The translations under genes were made by a program, and so were the position numbers. Below, piece by piece: positions 17,545 through 25,096 of a stretch of DNA of 64,000 nucleotides. Below the pieces are notes generated by a model. That model had not been told where the DNA came from. It was given only the letters and a program-made list of their open reading frames with translations, and searched no databases. This DNA comes from Jidongwangia harbinensis (lineage in GTDB: Bacteria > Actinomycetota > Actinomycetes > Mycobacteriales > Micromonosporaceae): NCBI RefSeq assembly GCF_020216025.1, contig NZ_JAIWNC010000009.1, positions 124,001 through 188,000 on the forward strand. Reading direction: 5' to 3'. Every line of letters starts with the position of its first letter. The stretch's first letter is position 1.

Positions 17545-18155
17545 AGCAGCGCGACCTGGTCGTGGTCAGCGCCGGCCTGAGCCAGCCGTCGTCCACCCGC
17601 CTGCTCGCGGACCAGCTGTCCGCGGCGGCGGTGGACGCCGCGGCCGGCCTCGGCGTGCGGCTCGACGTGCGGGTCGTGGAGGTGCGCGACCTCGCACACG
17701 ACCTGATGAACCACCTGCTCACCGGCTTCCCGCCGGCCCCGCTCAAGGCGGCGCTGGACGCGGTGGCGGGCGCGGACGCGCTGATCGCCGTGACGCCGGT
17801 GTTCAACGCCTCGTACAGCGGGCTGTTCAAGTCGTTCTTCGACGTGGTGGAGAAGGACGCGCTCGCCGGCAAGCCGGTCCTTCTGGCCGCGACCGGCGGC
17901 ACCGCCCGGCACTCGCTGACGCTCGAGCACGCGATGCGGCCGATGTTCGCGTACCTGGGGGCGGTCTCCGTGCCGACGTCGGTCTTCGCCGCCGCCGAGG
18001 ACTGGGGCGGCGACGAGGCCGAGGGCCAGCTGCGCGCCCGCGTCGTCCGGGCCGCGACCGAACTGGCCCGCGAGGCGGAGCGGCGCGAACCGGCCGCGGT
18101 GGCCGATCCGTTCGCGCTCACCACGTCGTTCGAGGACCTGCTGGCCGGTCGCTGA
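17541..18155 (+). CDS. NAD(P)H-dependent FMN reductase (CE1759 type)
   Basis: This 204-residue flavodoxin-like reductase has LVVVSAGLSQPSSTRLLADQ as its FMN phosphate-binding loop, then VTPVFNASYSGLFKSFFD (the PxYN-like region) and LAATGGTARHSLTLE. It likely reduces FMN for the monooxygenase encoded just upstream, with which it overlaps by 4 bp. It is normal length and cytoplasmic. A clear bidirectional terminator follows. Confidence 0.9.
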   Translation: MKQRDLVVVSAGLSQPSSTRLLADQLSAAAVDAAAGLGVRLDVRVVEVRDLAHDLMNHLLTGFPPAPLKAALDAVAGADALIAVTPVFNASYSGLFKSFFDVVEKDALAGKPVLLAATGGTARHSLTLEHAMRPMFAYLGAVSVPTSVFAAAEDWGGDEAEGQLRARVVRAATELAREAERREPAAVADPFALTTSFEDLLAGR

Positions 18156-18170
18156 CCACACCGCCGGTTG

Positions 18171-18200
18171 CCGTGGTGCCGGTTCCGGCCGGCACCACGG
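18171..18200. terminator. Bidirectional terminator hairpin
   Basis: A perfect 12-bp stem (ccgtggtgccgg with ccggcaccacgg) and a 6-nt loop lie between the convergent FMN reductase and DUF4406 genes. It ends 2 nt before the DUF4406 stop. Confidence 0.85.
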
Positions 18201-18201
18201 T

Positions 18202-18597
18202 TCAGGCCGTCGGGACGGTGACCGCCCGGTATCCCGGGATGTCCTCGACCCGGTGGTAGACCGGGAGCCCGCGGTCCCGCGCGATCGCGACGTCCTGGTC
18301 CGCGCCGGTGGACTCGCCCGGCAGGCGCAGGACCGCGTCGCAGTGCTGCAGCAGGCGCTGCGCGGTCGGATACAGCACGTGCTCGGCCAGCGGGTCGTCC
18401 AGGTCGCGGGCACCGGCGGCGCGCAGCACCGGCAGTGCCACCCACTCGCCGATCATCGGCACGTGCCCGGCCGCGAAGATCGGCCACGCGGCCTCCTCCA
18501 GCCGCGCCAGATTCGCCGCGATCAGCTCCGGGTCGCCGCCGGTGCCGGACCGGTAGGGGCCGGCAATGAGGATCAACAAGGGTTTCTGTGCGCTCAT
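18202..18597 (-). CDS. DUF4406 family protein (nucleoside deoxyribosyltransferase-like fold)
   Basis: This 131-residue protein begins with a strand and loop, LLILIAGPYRSGTGGDPE, and has LEEAAWPIFAAGHVPMIGEW plus CDAVLRLPGESTGADQDVAIARDRGLPVYH. This is the DUF4406/nucleoside 2-deoxyribosyltransferase-like fold, in which ADQD-E type acids sit near the nucleotide pocket. No enzymatic role is established. It diverges from the DeoR regulator across a 56-bp gap with an inverted repeat, so the regulator may control it. Confidence 0.82.
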   Translation of the reverse strand: MSAQKPLLILIAGPYRSGTGGDPELIAANLARLEEAAWPIFAAGHVPMIGEWVALPVLRAAGARDLDDPLAEHVLYPTAQRLLQHCDAVLRLPGESTGADQDVAIARDRGLPVYHRVEDIPGYRAVTVPTA

Positions 18598-18611
18598 GAC
18601 GCCAGGTTAGC

Positions 18612-18629
18612 GTTATAGTCGGCAATAAC
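18612..18629. promoter_or_regulatory. Inverted repeat, candidate operator between DUF4406 and DeoR genes
   Basis: GTTAT-N8-ATAAC lies in the short divergent gap, 24 nt before the DeoR start. It is an AT-rich site in a GC-rich background and is a plausible autoregulatory operator. The palindrome is short, so confidence is modest. Confidence 0.45.
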
Positions 18630-18653
18630 AAAGAGAAACGTGGAGGAACGTGC

Positions 18654-19409
18654 ATGCTGGCTGCGCAGCGCCGTGAGTTTCTGCTGACCCGTCTGCACCG
18701 CGACCGGCGGCTGGTCGCCAAGGACGTCGCCGCCGAACTCGGCGTCTCCGAGGACAGCGTCCGGCGCGACCTGCGGGAGATGGCCGCGGCCGGCCTGTGC
18801 CAACGGGTGTACGGCGGCGCGCTGCCCGCCTCGCCCGCGGTCGCCGACTACCCGACGCGGCGTCGCGTCGAGGTGGACAGCAAGCGCCGGGTCGCCGCGG
18901 CCGCCGCCGCCCTGATCAAGCCCGGCGACACCGCGATCCTGGACGGCGGCACCACCGCGCTGGCCGTCACCGAGGCGCTGTCGCCCGACCTGCGGGCCAC
19001 GGTCGTGACGCACAGCCCCACCGTGGCGGCCGCGCTCGCCGACCACGAGGGCGTGGAGATCTACCTGCTCGGCGGCCGGCTGTTCCGGCACTCGATGGTG
19101 ACCTGCGGTGCCGCCGCGGTGGAGGCCGCGCAGGCGGTGCACGCCGACCTGTTCCTGCTCGGCGTCACCGGGGTGCATCCGGACGCCGGCCTCACCACCG
19201 GCGACGCCGACGAGGCCGCGATGAAACGGGCCCTGGCGCGCCGGGCCGCGGACACGTACGTGCTGGCCAGTGCGGAGAAGATCGGCGCGGCGTCGCGGTT
19301 CGCGGTGCTCCCGCTGGACGCGGTGGCGGGCGTGGTGACCGACGCGCCGGCCGGGGACGAGGCGGTCCAGCGGCTGGCCGGCTCGGGCGTGATGATCGTC
19401 CCCGCTTGA
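18654..19409 (+). CDS. DeoR/GlpR-family transcriptional regulator
   Basis: This 251-residue sugar-phosphate-responsive regulator has the N-terminal HTH (RREFLLTRLHRDRRLVAKDV, then AAELGVSEDSVRRDLREM) followed by RVYGGAL. The C-terminal DeoR effector domain contains LDGGTTALAVTEAL, GGRLFRHSMV and the DLFLLGVTGV and DEAAMKRAL blocks. Members usually repress carbohydrate genes and are released by a phosphorylated sugar. The ATG has GGAGG upstream. Likely targets are the divergent DUF4406 gene and possibly the phosphatase gene that follows (86-bp gap). Confidence 0.93.
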   Translation: MLAAQRREFLLTRLHRDRRLVAKDVAAELGVSEDSVRRDLREMAAAGLCQRVYGGALPASPAVADYPTRRRVEVDSKRRVAAAAAALIKPGDTAILDGGTTALAVTEALSPDLRATVVTHSPTVAAALADHEGVEIYLLGGRLFRHSMVTCGAAAVEAAQAVHADLFLLGVTGVHPDAGLTTGDADEAAMKRALARRAADTYVLASAEKIGAASRFAVLPLDAVAGVVTDAPAGDEAVQRLAGSGVMIVPA

Positions 19410-19494
19410 GACGTGCGCCGGCCAGAAGACTATTCATCACCACCAAGGGAACACCAACGCTGCTAGCCGGGGTAGTGGGACGAAGGGACATGTG

Positions 19495-20073
19495 ATGGCG
19501 GAGATCGTGCTGGTCCGGCACGGGCAGACCGAGTGGAGTGCGAACGGCCGGCACACGTCGTACACCGACATCGATCTGACCCCGGCCGGCGTGGAACAGG
19601 CCCGCCAGGTCGGCGCCCGGCTCGGCGGCCGGGTCTTCGCCGCGGTGCTGGCCAGCCCGCGCCTGCGGGCGCAGCGCACCGCGGAACTGGCCGGCCTGCG
19701 GGTCACCGAGACCACCGAGGACCTGGCCGAGTGGAACTACGGCGAGTACGAGGGCGTCACCACCTCCGACATCCGCCGGACCCGCCCGGACTGGTGGCTG
19801 TGGACCCACGGCTGCCCCGGCGGTGAGTCGCCGGAGCAGGTCGGTGCCCGGCTGGACGGGGTGCTGGCGAAGGCCCGGTCGCTGCTCGAACAGGGTGACG
19901 TGGCGCTGGTCGGGCACGGCCACTGCCTGCGGGTGACCGGCGCCCGCTGGATCGGCCTGGCGCCGCGCCACGGTGCCGGTCTCCGCCTGGACACCGGCAC
20001 CGTCTCCACGCTGGCCTTCGAGCACGGCGTGGACCCGGTCATCGGGACCTGGAACGCGCCCTGCACGGCCTGA
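19495..20073 (+). CDS. Histidine phosphatase family protein (phosphoglycerate-mutase-like)
   Basis: This 192-residue phosphatase has the RHGQTEW motif (catalytic His) at the N-terminus, SPRLRAQRTAEL, EWNYGEYEG with its acid-base Glu and a VGHGHCLRV second His. It probably dephosphorylates a small sugar phosphate or a related metabolite. A GTG immediately upstream (19492) is an alternative start but ATG 19495 has better spacing from AGGGA. It converges on the GH3 gene with 9 bp between stops. Confidence 0.92.
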   Translation: MAEIVLVRHGQTEWSANGRHTSYTDIDLTPAGVEQARQVGARLGGRVFAAVLASPRLRAQRTAELAGLRVTETTEDLAEWNYGEYEGVTTSDIRRTRPDWWLWTHGCPGGESPEQVGARLDGVLAKARSLLEQGDVALVGHGHCLRVTGARWIGLAPRHGAGLRLDTGTVSTLAFEHGVDPVIGTWNAPCTA

Positions 20074-20082
20074 CGACCGCGG

Positions 20083-22503
20083 TCAGCCGAGCGGCAGCCG
20101 GGCGCGGATGTCGCCGAGTCCCCGGGCGACGAGGAGTTCGCCGCCGGGGGAGAGGCGGGCCCACGACCCGGACCGCGCGTCCCAGCGCCGCCACATGCGC
20201 TCGTCGGCCGGCACGGTCACCTGGGCCGACTCGCCGGGCGCCACGGTCACCGCGGCCCAGCCGGCCAGGCGCACCGGCTGGTCGCTCTCGGCCGGGGCGA
20301 AGTACACCTGCACCACCTCGCGGCTGGTGCGGGTCCCCACGTTCGTGACGGTGGTGGTCACCGTGGCGGGCGCGTCCGCGGTGAGGCGGGTGCCGGCGTA
20401 CTCCCAGCGGCCGTAGCCCAGGCCGTGTCCCAGCCAGAACGCCGGTTCCGGGGCGCGGTCGGCGTAGTGCCCGCGGTAGCCCAGGTACGGGCCCTCGGCG
20501 TACACCAGCTTGCCGTCCACCGGCTTGACCGACCAGGCCGGCGACTTCTCGTCCTCGGCCGGGAACGTGGTGACCAGGCGTCCCGCGGGTTCGATGTCGC
20601 CGAGCAGCGTGGCCGCGACCGCGTGGCCGCCCTCCTGACCGGGCAGCCCGGCCCAGAGGACCGCGTCGACCCGCGGCAGCCACGGCATCACCACGGGGGT
20701 GGCCGCGTTCACCACCACGACGGTACGCCGGGCCGCGCCGGCCACCGCCTCCACCAGGGCGTCCTGGGCGCCGGGCAGGTGCAGCGTGGACTTGTCCACG
20801 GCCTCGGTCTCCTGCTCCTCGGTGAGACCGACGACCACCACGGCCACGTCCGCGGCGGCGGCCGCGCGGACCGCCTCGTCGATCACGTCCACCGTCTCGC
20901 GGGACGCCGGGTGGCCGATCAGGCCGAACAGGCCGACCCCGGCGAACACCTCGGCGGCCCCGCCGAGCCGGACCGTCGCCTCCAGCTCGTCGCCCTCGCG
21001 CACCTGGTAGACGTCGGTGCGCAGCGGCGGGGTGAGCACCTCCTCGCCGAAGCCGTTGCCGGTCACCGCCAGGCCGAATTCGACCGACTGCGCGCCCACC
21101 GCGACCCGCCAGTCGCCGACGCCCATGGCGCCCAGTTCGACGGTGCCGGAGCCGGTGATCCGGCCGCGCAGCACCGCCCGGGCGACGGTGCCGGTGAAGT
21201 CGTCGTCCATCCCGACCATGGTGGCGCTGTTGGCGCAGTGGCGTGATTCCAGCACGGTCCCGTCGGCGTCGTACAGGATGGTGCGGATGCCGGCCTCGCC
21301 GGTCTCCGGGTCGACCAGGAAGCCGCCGCGGGCCGGCACCGGCCGGATCCGCACGTCCACGCCGTCGACCACGGTGACCCGGTCGCCCAGCCGGGCGGTC
21401 AGGCCCTCCGCGACGCTCACCTGGTACGGCGGGTTGACCTGCGCCGAGCCGCCGCCCATGTCGATGGTCTGCACGGCGTGCCGGCCGATCAGCGCGACGG
21501 TCTGCGCGGAGGTCAGCGGCAGCGCGTCGTCGTCGTTCTTGAGGACCGTGATGCCCTGTGCGGCCAGCCGGGTCAGCTGCTCCCTGCGCTCGGGGCTGTC
21601 CGGCGCCGGGTAGGTCCCGTACGACCGTGGTGCGCCCAGCGCACCGGTGCGCTCGGCGAGCAGCAGCAGGCGGGCCAGGTGGTCGTCGACCACCTTCTCG
21701 TCCACCTCGCCGGCCCGGACCGCGGCGACCAGCGCCTCGCCCCACGGCCCGCCGGGACCGGGCATGACCAGGTCGAGGCCGCCGTTGGCGGCCGGTGCCA
21801 CGGTCTTGGTGGCGAACCAGTCGGACATGATCAGGCCGCGGTAGCCCCACTCGCCCTTGACGATGCCGTTGTTCACGTAGTCCTGCTCGGTCGCCGCGAC
21901 GCCGTTCACGTTGTTGTACGCCGCCATGATCGACCACGCCTCGGCGTCCTGGACGGCGATCTCGAACGGCAGCAGGTACACCTCGCGCAGCGTGGTCTCG
22001 TCCACCACGCTGTCCACCGTGTTGCGGTCGGTCTCCGACTCGTTCGCCACCAGGTGCTTGAGGCAGGCGGCCACGCCGTTGTCCTGCATGCCGCGCACGT
22101 ACGCGGCGGCGATCCGGCCGGTGAGCAGCGGGTCCTCCGAGTACGCCTCGAACAGCCGGCCGCCCAGCGGGGTGCGGTGCAGGTTGATGGTCGGCCCCAG
22201 CACCACGTGGATCTCCTGCGCCATGGCCTCCTCGGCGAGCAACCGGCCCACCTCGTACGCGCTGTCCTCGCTCCAGGTCGACGCCAGCAGGGTGGCGTTG
22301 GGGAACAGCGCGACCACCCGGCCGCCGTGGAACTTCAGGCCGCGGACGCCGGTCGGGCCGTCCGAGAGCCGCAGTTCGCGCAGCCCGATCCGGTCCTCCG
22401 GGGCCAGCGTGAACGAGGTGGCGCCGGTCAGCAGCGCCACCTTGGCGGGCAGGTCGAGTGCGCGGATCAGGCTGGCGTGGTCGGTCGGGGGCGCTGTCGT
22501 CAT
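20083..22503 (-). CDS. Beta-glucosidase, glycoside hydrolase family 3, with PA14 domain
   Basis: This 806-residue enzyme hydrolyses terminal non-reducing beta-linked glucosides or xylosides. GH3 N-domain marks are DGPTGVRG, KHLVANESE (KH pair) and IMSDWF with nucleophile Asp228. The GH3 C-domain follows (ITVLKNDDDALPL). A PA14-like insert sits at about residues 395-545. A C-terminal fibronectin-III-like domain (TVTTTVTNVGTRTSREVVQVY) is present. There is no signal peptide, so it is cytoplasmic and acts on imported oligosaccharides. It is divergent from a LacI gene; the perfect palindrome at 22529-22540 lies 26 nt upstream of its start. Confidence 0.95.
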   Translation of the reverse strand: MTTAPPTDHASLIRALDLPAKVALLTGATSFTLAPEDRIGLRELRLSDGPTGVRGLKFHGGRVVALFPNATLLASTWSEDSAYEVGRLLAEEAMAQEIHVVLGPTINLHRTPLGGRLFEAYSEDPLLTGRIAAAYVRGMQDNGVAACLKHLVANESETDRNTVDSVVDETTLREVYLLPFEIAVQDAEAWSIMAAYNNVNGVAATEQDYVNNGIVKGEWGYRGLIMSDWFATKTVAPAANGGLDLVMPGPGGPWGEALVAAVRAGEVDEKVVDDHLARLLLLAERTGALGAPRSYGTYPAPDSPERREQLTRLAAQGITVLKNDDDALPLTSAQTVALIGRHAVQTIDMGGGSAQVNPPYQVSVAEGLTARLGDRVTVVDGVDVRIRPVPARGGFLVDPETGEAGIRTILYDADGTVLESRHCANSATMVGMDDDFTGTVARAVLRGRITGSGTVELGAMGVGDWRVAVGAQSVEFGLAVTGNGFGEEVLTPPLRTDVYQVREGDELEATVRLGGAAEVFAGVGLFGLIGHPASRETVDVIDEAVRAAAAADVAVVVVGLTEEQETEAVDKSTLHLPGAQDALVEAVAGAARRTVVVVNAATPVVMPWLPRVDAVLWAGLPGQEGGHAVAATLLGDIEPAGRLVTTFPAEDEKSPAWSVKPVDGKLVYAEGPYLGYRGHYADRAPEPAFWLGHGLGYGRWEYAGTRLTADAPATVTTTVTNVGTRTSREVVQVYFAPAESDQPVRLAGWAAVTVAPGESAQVTVPADERMWRRWDARSGSWARLSPGGELLVARGLGDIRARLPLG

Positions 22504-22528
22504 GGGGACCCTCTGGCTAGATCGCGAG

Positions 22529-22540
22529 TTACACGTGTAA
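22529..22540. promoter_or_regulatory. Palindromic operator for the LacI regulator
   Basis: The perfect 12-bp palindrome TTACACGTGTAA, with the central CG typical of LacI-family operators, lies between the divergent GH3 and LacI genes. It is 26 nt before the beta-glucosidase start and about 72 nt before the regulator start. It probably represses one or both. Confidence 0.75.
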
Positions 22541-22611
22541 GTTGCCGACGTCAGTAACGTAAACACGGGCGGGCGTTCGGGGCAAGCACCCGCCGGAAAG
22601 GGTCTCGCGTC

Positions 22612-23613
22612 ATGGCTGACCGCACCGTCCGCCGGGTGACCAGCGCCGACGTGGCACGGATGGCCGGGGTCTCCCGCGCGACGGTCAGCTATGTGCTCAA
22701 CGAGACCCCGCACCAGACCATCAGCGCCGGCACCCGCGGCCGGGTGCTGGACGCCGCCGCCCGGCTCGGGTACGCGCCGTCCGCCGCCGCCCGTACCCTC
22801 CGTACCGGCCGCTCCCAGCTGGTGCTCTGCCTGCTGCCGGACTGGCCGATCGGCAACGAGGTCGGCGCGCTGCTGGGCAACCTGTCCAGCGCGCTCGCCC
22901 GGCAGGGCCTGACCTTCGTGGCGCATCCCGGCAGCCGCGAGGACCGGCCGATCTCGGAGATCTGGAAGGCCATCACGCCCGCCGCCGTGCTCGCCTTCGC
23001 CGAGTTCTCCGACGACGAGATCGACGCCATGCGGGCCGCCGGGGTGGCGCTGGTGGTCGCGCTGCTGGGCCGCAGCCGCCAGCGGCGGCGCGAGCTGGAG
23101 GTGCCGCAACACCTGGTCGGGCGGCTGCAGGCCGGGCACCTGGCCGGGCAGGGGCACACCCGGCTGGGGTACGCGTACCCCGACGACGACCGGGTGCGCA
23201 TCTTCGCCGAGCCCCGGCTGGACGGCGTCCGGGCCGGCTGCACCGCGCACGGTCTCGACGCCCCCCTGGTGCAGACCGTCCCGCTCGATCCGGAGGCCGC
23301 CGCCACGGCGGTCCGGCGCTGGCGCGACGCGGGGGTGACCGGCGTGTGCGCGTACAACGACGAGGTGGCCCTGGCCGTGCTCGCCGGCCTGCGCCGCCGC
23401 GGTCTGCGCGCCCCCGACGGCCTCGCGGTGGTCGGCGTGGACGACATCCCCGCGGCCCGCCTCGCCGAACCGGCCCTGACCACGGTGACCACCGACCAGA
23501 CCGCGGTCGCGGCGCACCTCGCCGACACGGTGGTGGCGGCGATCAACGGCCGCCCGGAGCCGGCCGCCTCGGTGGCCGACCTGGTGCACGTCGTACGGCG
23601 GGCGTCCGCCTGA
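22612..23613 (+). CDS. LacI-family transcriptional regulator of the beta-glucosidase gene
   Basis: This 333-residue repressor has a LacI HTH and hinge (TSADVARMAGVSRATVSYVL, then TRGRVLDAAARLGYAPSAAA) and a periplasmic-binding-protein-like effector domain (LGYAYPDDDRVRIFAEPRLD, GVCAYNDEVALAVLAGL, VVGVDDIPAARLAEPALTTV). The ligand is likely a beta-glucoside such as cellobiose; this is inferred from the divergent GH3 gene. It probably binds TTACACGTGTAA at 22529-22540. Confidence 0.93.
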   Translation: MADRTVRRVTSADVARMAGVSRATVSYVLNETPHQTISAGTRGRVLDAAARLGYAPSAAARTLRTGRSQLVLCLLPDWPIGNEVGALLGNLSSALARQGLTFVAHPGSREDRPISEIWKAITPAAVLAFAEFSDDEIDAMRAAGVALVVALLGRSRQRRRELEVPQHLVGRLQAGHLAGQGHTRLGYAYPDDDRVRIFAEPRLDGVRAGCTAHGLDAPLVQTVPLDPEAAATAVRRWRDAGVTGVCAYNDEVALAVLAGLRRRGLRAPDGLAVVGVDDIPAARLAEPALTTVTTDQTAVAAHLADTVVAAINGRPEPAASVADLVHVVRRASA

Positions 23614-23736
23614 TCCCCCTGGTCCGGCCGCTCTGCGTGATCTTGACAACGAATCCACAGCTGTCGTTCATGCCCCGTACAGGCGGGCGGCGAATGGTGG
23701 AAGCCGCACGACGCCGGAGCCGAGGGGGATACCGAG

Positions 23737-24234
23737 ATGCTTGTGCACGTGAACCAGGCCCGCACCGCCGACCGGTACGCCGGGGCGCCCGGGCCCGGCC
23801 TGCCGATCAACCGCGTCGCCGCACCGACCGTGGCGGTCCTCGGCCACCCGGGCTGGACCGCCGCCCTGCCGGCGCACCTGCCGGCCGGCTGGCGGATGCG
23901 CGCCGCGGCCGGTCTCGACGACATCCACGCCGGCGACATCGTGCTGCTCACCGACGCCACCGAGGGCGACGTCGCGGTGGCCCGTGCCGCGCTGTCCGGC
24001 CGTACCCGGATCGCGGCGCTGGTGGCCGGTGACGCCCCGGCGGACGCGGTCGCCGGGGTGCTGACCGCCGGCGCGGACGTGTGCGTGCGCGGCGGGCAGC
24101 CCGCCATCCTCGCCGGTCACCTGGTGGCCTGCCGCCGCCGCCAGCTCGCCGAGCGCTGGGCCGGGCTGCAGGCGGCCGCCACGTGTCGCAGTTCACCAAC
24201 CGCCCTTGACCAGCGGACCGTCGACGCAGAGTGA
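23737..24234 (+). CDS. Orphan receiver-like hypothetical protein without an output domain
   Basis: I cannot assign a family. The 165-residue protein starts at ATG 23737 with GGGGG at about 8 nt. Its strand-helix alternation (VAVLGHPGW, IVLLTDATEGDVAVARAAL, IAALVAGDAP, ADVCVRGGQPAILAGHLVA) resembles a response-regulator receiver fold (LLTD in place of the phosphoacceptor strand, GADVCVRGG in place of GADxYxxK). No DNA-binding domain follows. It could be an atypical NarL-type remnant. It stands alone between the LacI gene and the small gene at 24387. Confidence 0.6.
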   Translation: MLVHVNQARTADRYAGAPGPGLPINRVAAPTVAVLGHPGWTAALPAHLPAGWRMRAAAGLDDIHAGDIVLLTDATEGDVAVARAALSGRTRIAALVAGDAPADAVAGVLTAGADVCVRGGQPAILAGHLVACRRRQLAERWAGLQAAATCRSSPTALDQRTVDAE

Positions 24235-24386
24235 CCTGCGCTACAGCATTCCGGTGTGCCGGATCACTGTTTGGCAAGGAGTTTCACCTGGTCGATTTGG
24301 CGATGAGGTGCCCCGCGCGGATCGTGGGAGACGGAAAGCAACGACGCTTCCGCGAACACTCAGCGTAAGCGACATTGGGGAACGTC

Positions 24387-24650
24387 ATGCCACTGAAGAC
24401 CCGTATCCGCGCGGTACGCACCGCGCTCCAGCACCGCCGCACCGAGCGCCTCGCGTACCGGCGGCTGAGCGCGGAACTCGCCGCGTTCCAGACACCGGCC
24501 GAGCGCGCCGAACTCGACATCATGCTCAGCCGGCACAGCAGCGAGGACACCCGGCAGATCCGCGAGATCCTGAACCGCCAGGACCACGAGCGGCAGCGCG
24601 CCATGGCCGGCCTCGGCGGCAGCGCCCGGGGCGGCTCGTTGTCGGCGTAG
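24387..24650 (+). CDS. Small basic hypothetical protein
   Basis: This 87-residue, Arg-rich, almost fully helical protein is unassigned. A first helix (KTRIRAVRTALQHRRTERLA) is followed by ELAAFQTPAERAELDIMLSR and REILNRQDHERQR, then a Gly/Ser tail. ATG 24387 follows GGGGAA at 6 nt. It lies 35 bp upstream of the EACC1 gene on the same strand and could be co-transcribed with the caspase module. No nuclease or membrane motif is seen. Confidence 0.65.
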   Translation: MPLKTRIRAVRTALQHRRTERLAYRRLSAELAAFQTPAERAELDIMLSRHSSEDTRQIREILNRQDHERQRAMAGLGGSARGGSLSA

Positions 24651-24685
24651 GATCGGCGTACCCCCCTAGGGAGAGGTGCCCGTCG

Positions 24686-25096
24686 ATGTCCTCGCCCGGC
24701 GTTGTCCGGCTCACGGTGGAGCCGCACCACCACGGTTACGACCCCGGCGACGACCGGTGGCGGCTCCAGGCCACCGCGCTCTACACCGAACTGGACGCGG
24801 TCGCCGACGTGGAGCGGCGGACCCGTGCGGTGCCCGGCACCCGGGGCTCGGTCGAGCAGGTCGTCGTCGCGCTGGGCAGCGCCGGAGTGTTCACCGCCGC
24901 GGTGGAGTGCCTGCGCGCCTGGCTGGGCCGCGACCGCGGACGGCGCATCGACCTCCGCTGGGACGAGGACGGCGTCGAGCGGTACGTGACGCTGGTCGGT
25001 GCGGGAGTGGACGCCGAGACGGTGCGGGAGCTGTCCCGGGCGGTCTCCCGGCGGCTGGGAGGTCCGGAATGGCCGGACGCTACCGAGCCCTCCTGA
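24686..25096 (+). CDS. EACC1 (effector-associated constant component 1) family protein
   Basis: This 136-residue protein matches the EACC1 family described in actinobacterial conflict systems. It opens VVRLTVEPHHHG, then has the strand-helix pattern LYTELDAVADVERRTRAVPG, and VEQVVVALGSAGVFTAAVEC leading to LRAWLGRDRGRRIDL. In known loci EACC1 sits next to variable effectors such as caspase or trypsin peptidases and is thought to recruit or control them. Here it overlaps the caspase gene by 28 bp, so the two are expressed together. No catalytic residues are expected. Family call by recollection of motif and context; no profile search was run. Confidence 0.8.
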   Translation: MSSPGVVRLTVEPHHHGYDPGDDRWRLQATALYTELDAVADVERRTRAVPGTRGSVEQVVVALGSAGVFTAAVECLRAWLGRDRGRRIDLRWDEDGVERYVTLVGAGVDAETVRELSRAVSRRLGGPEWPDATEPS

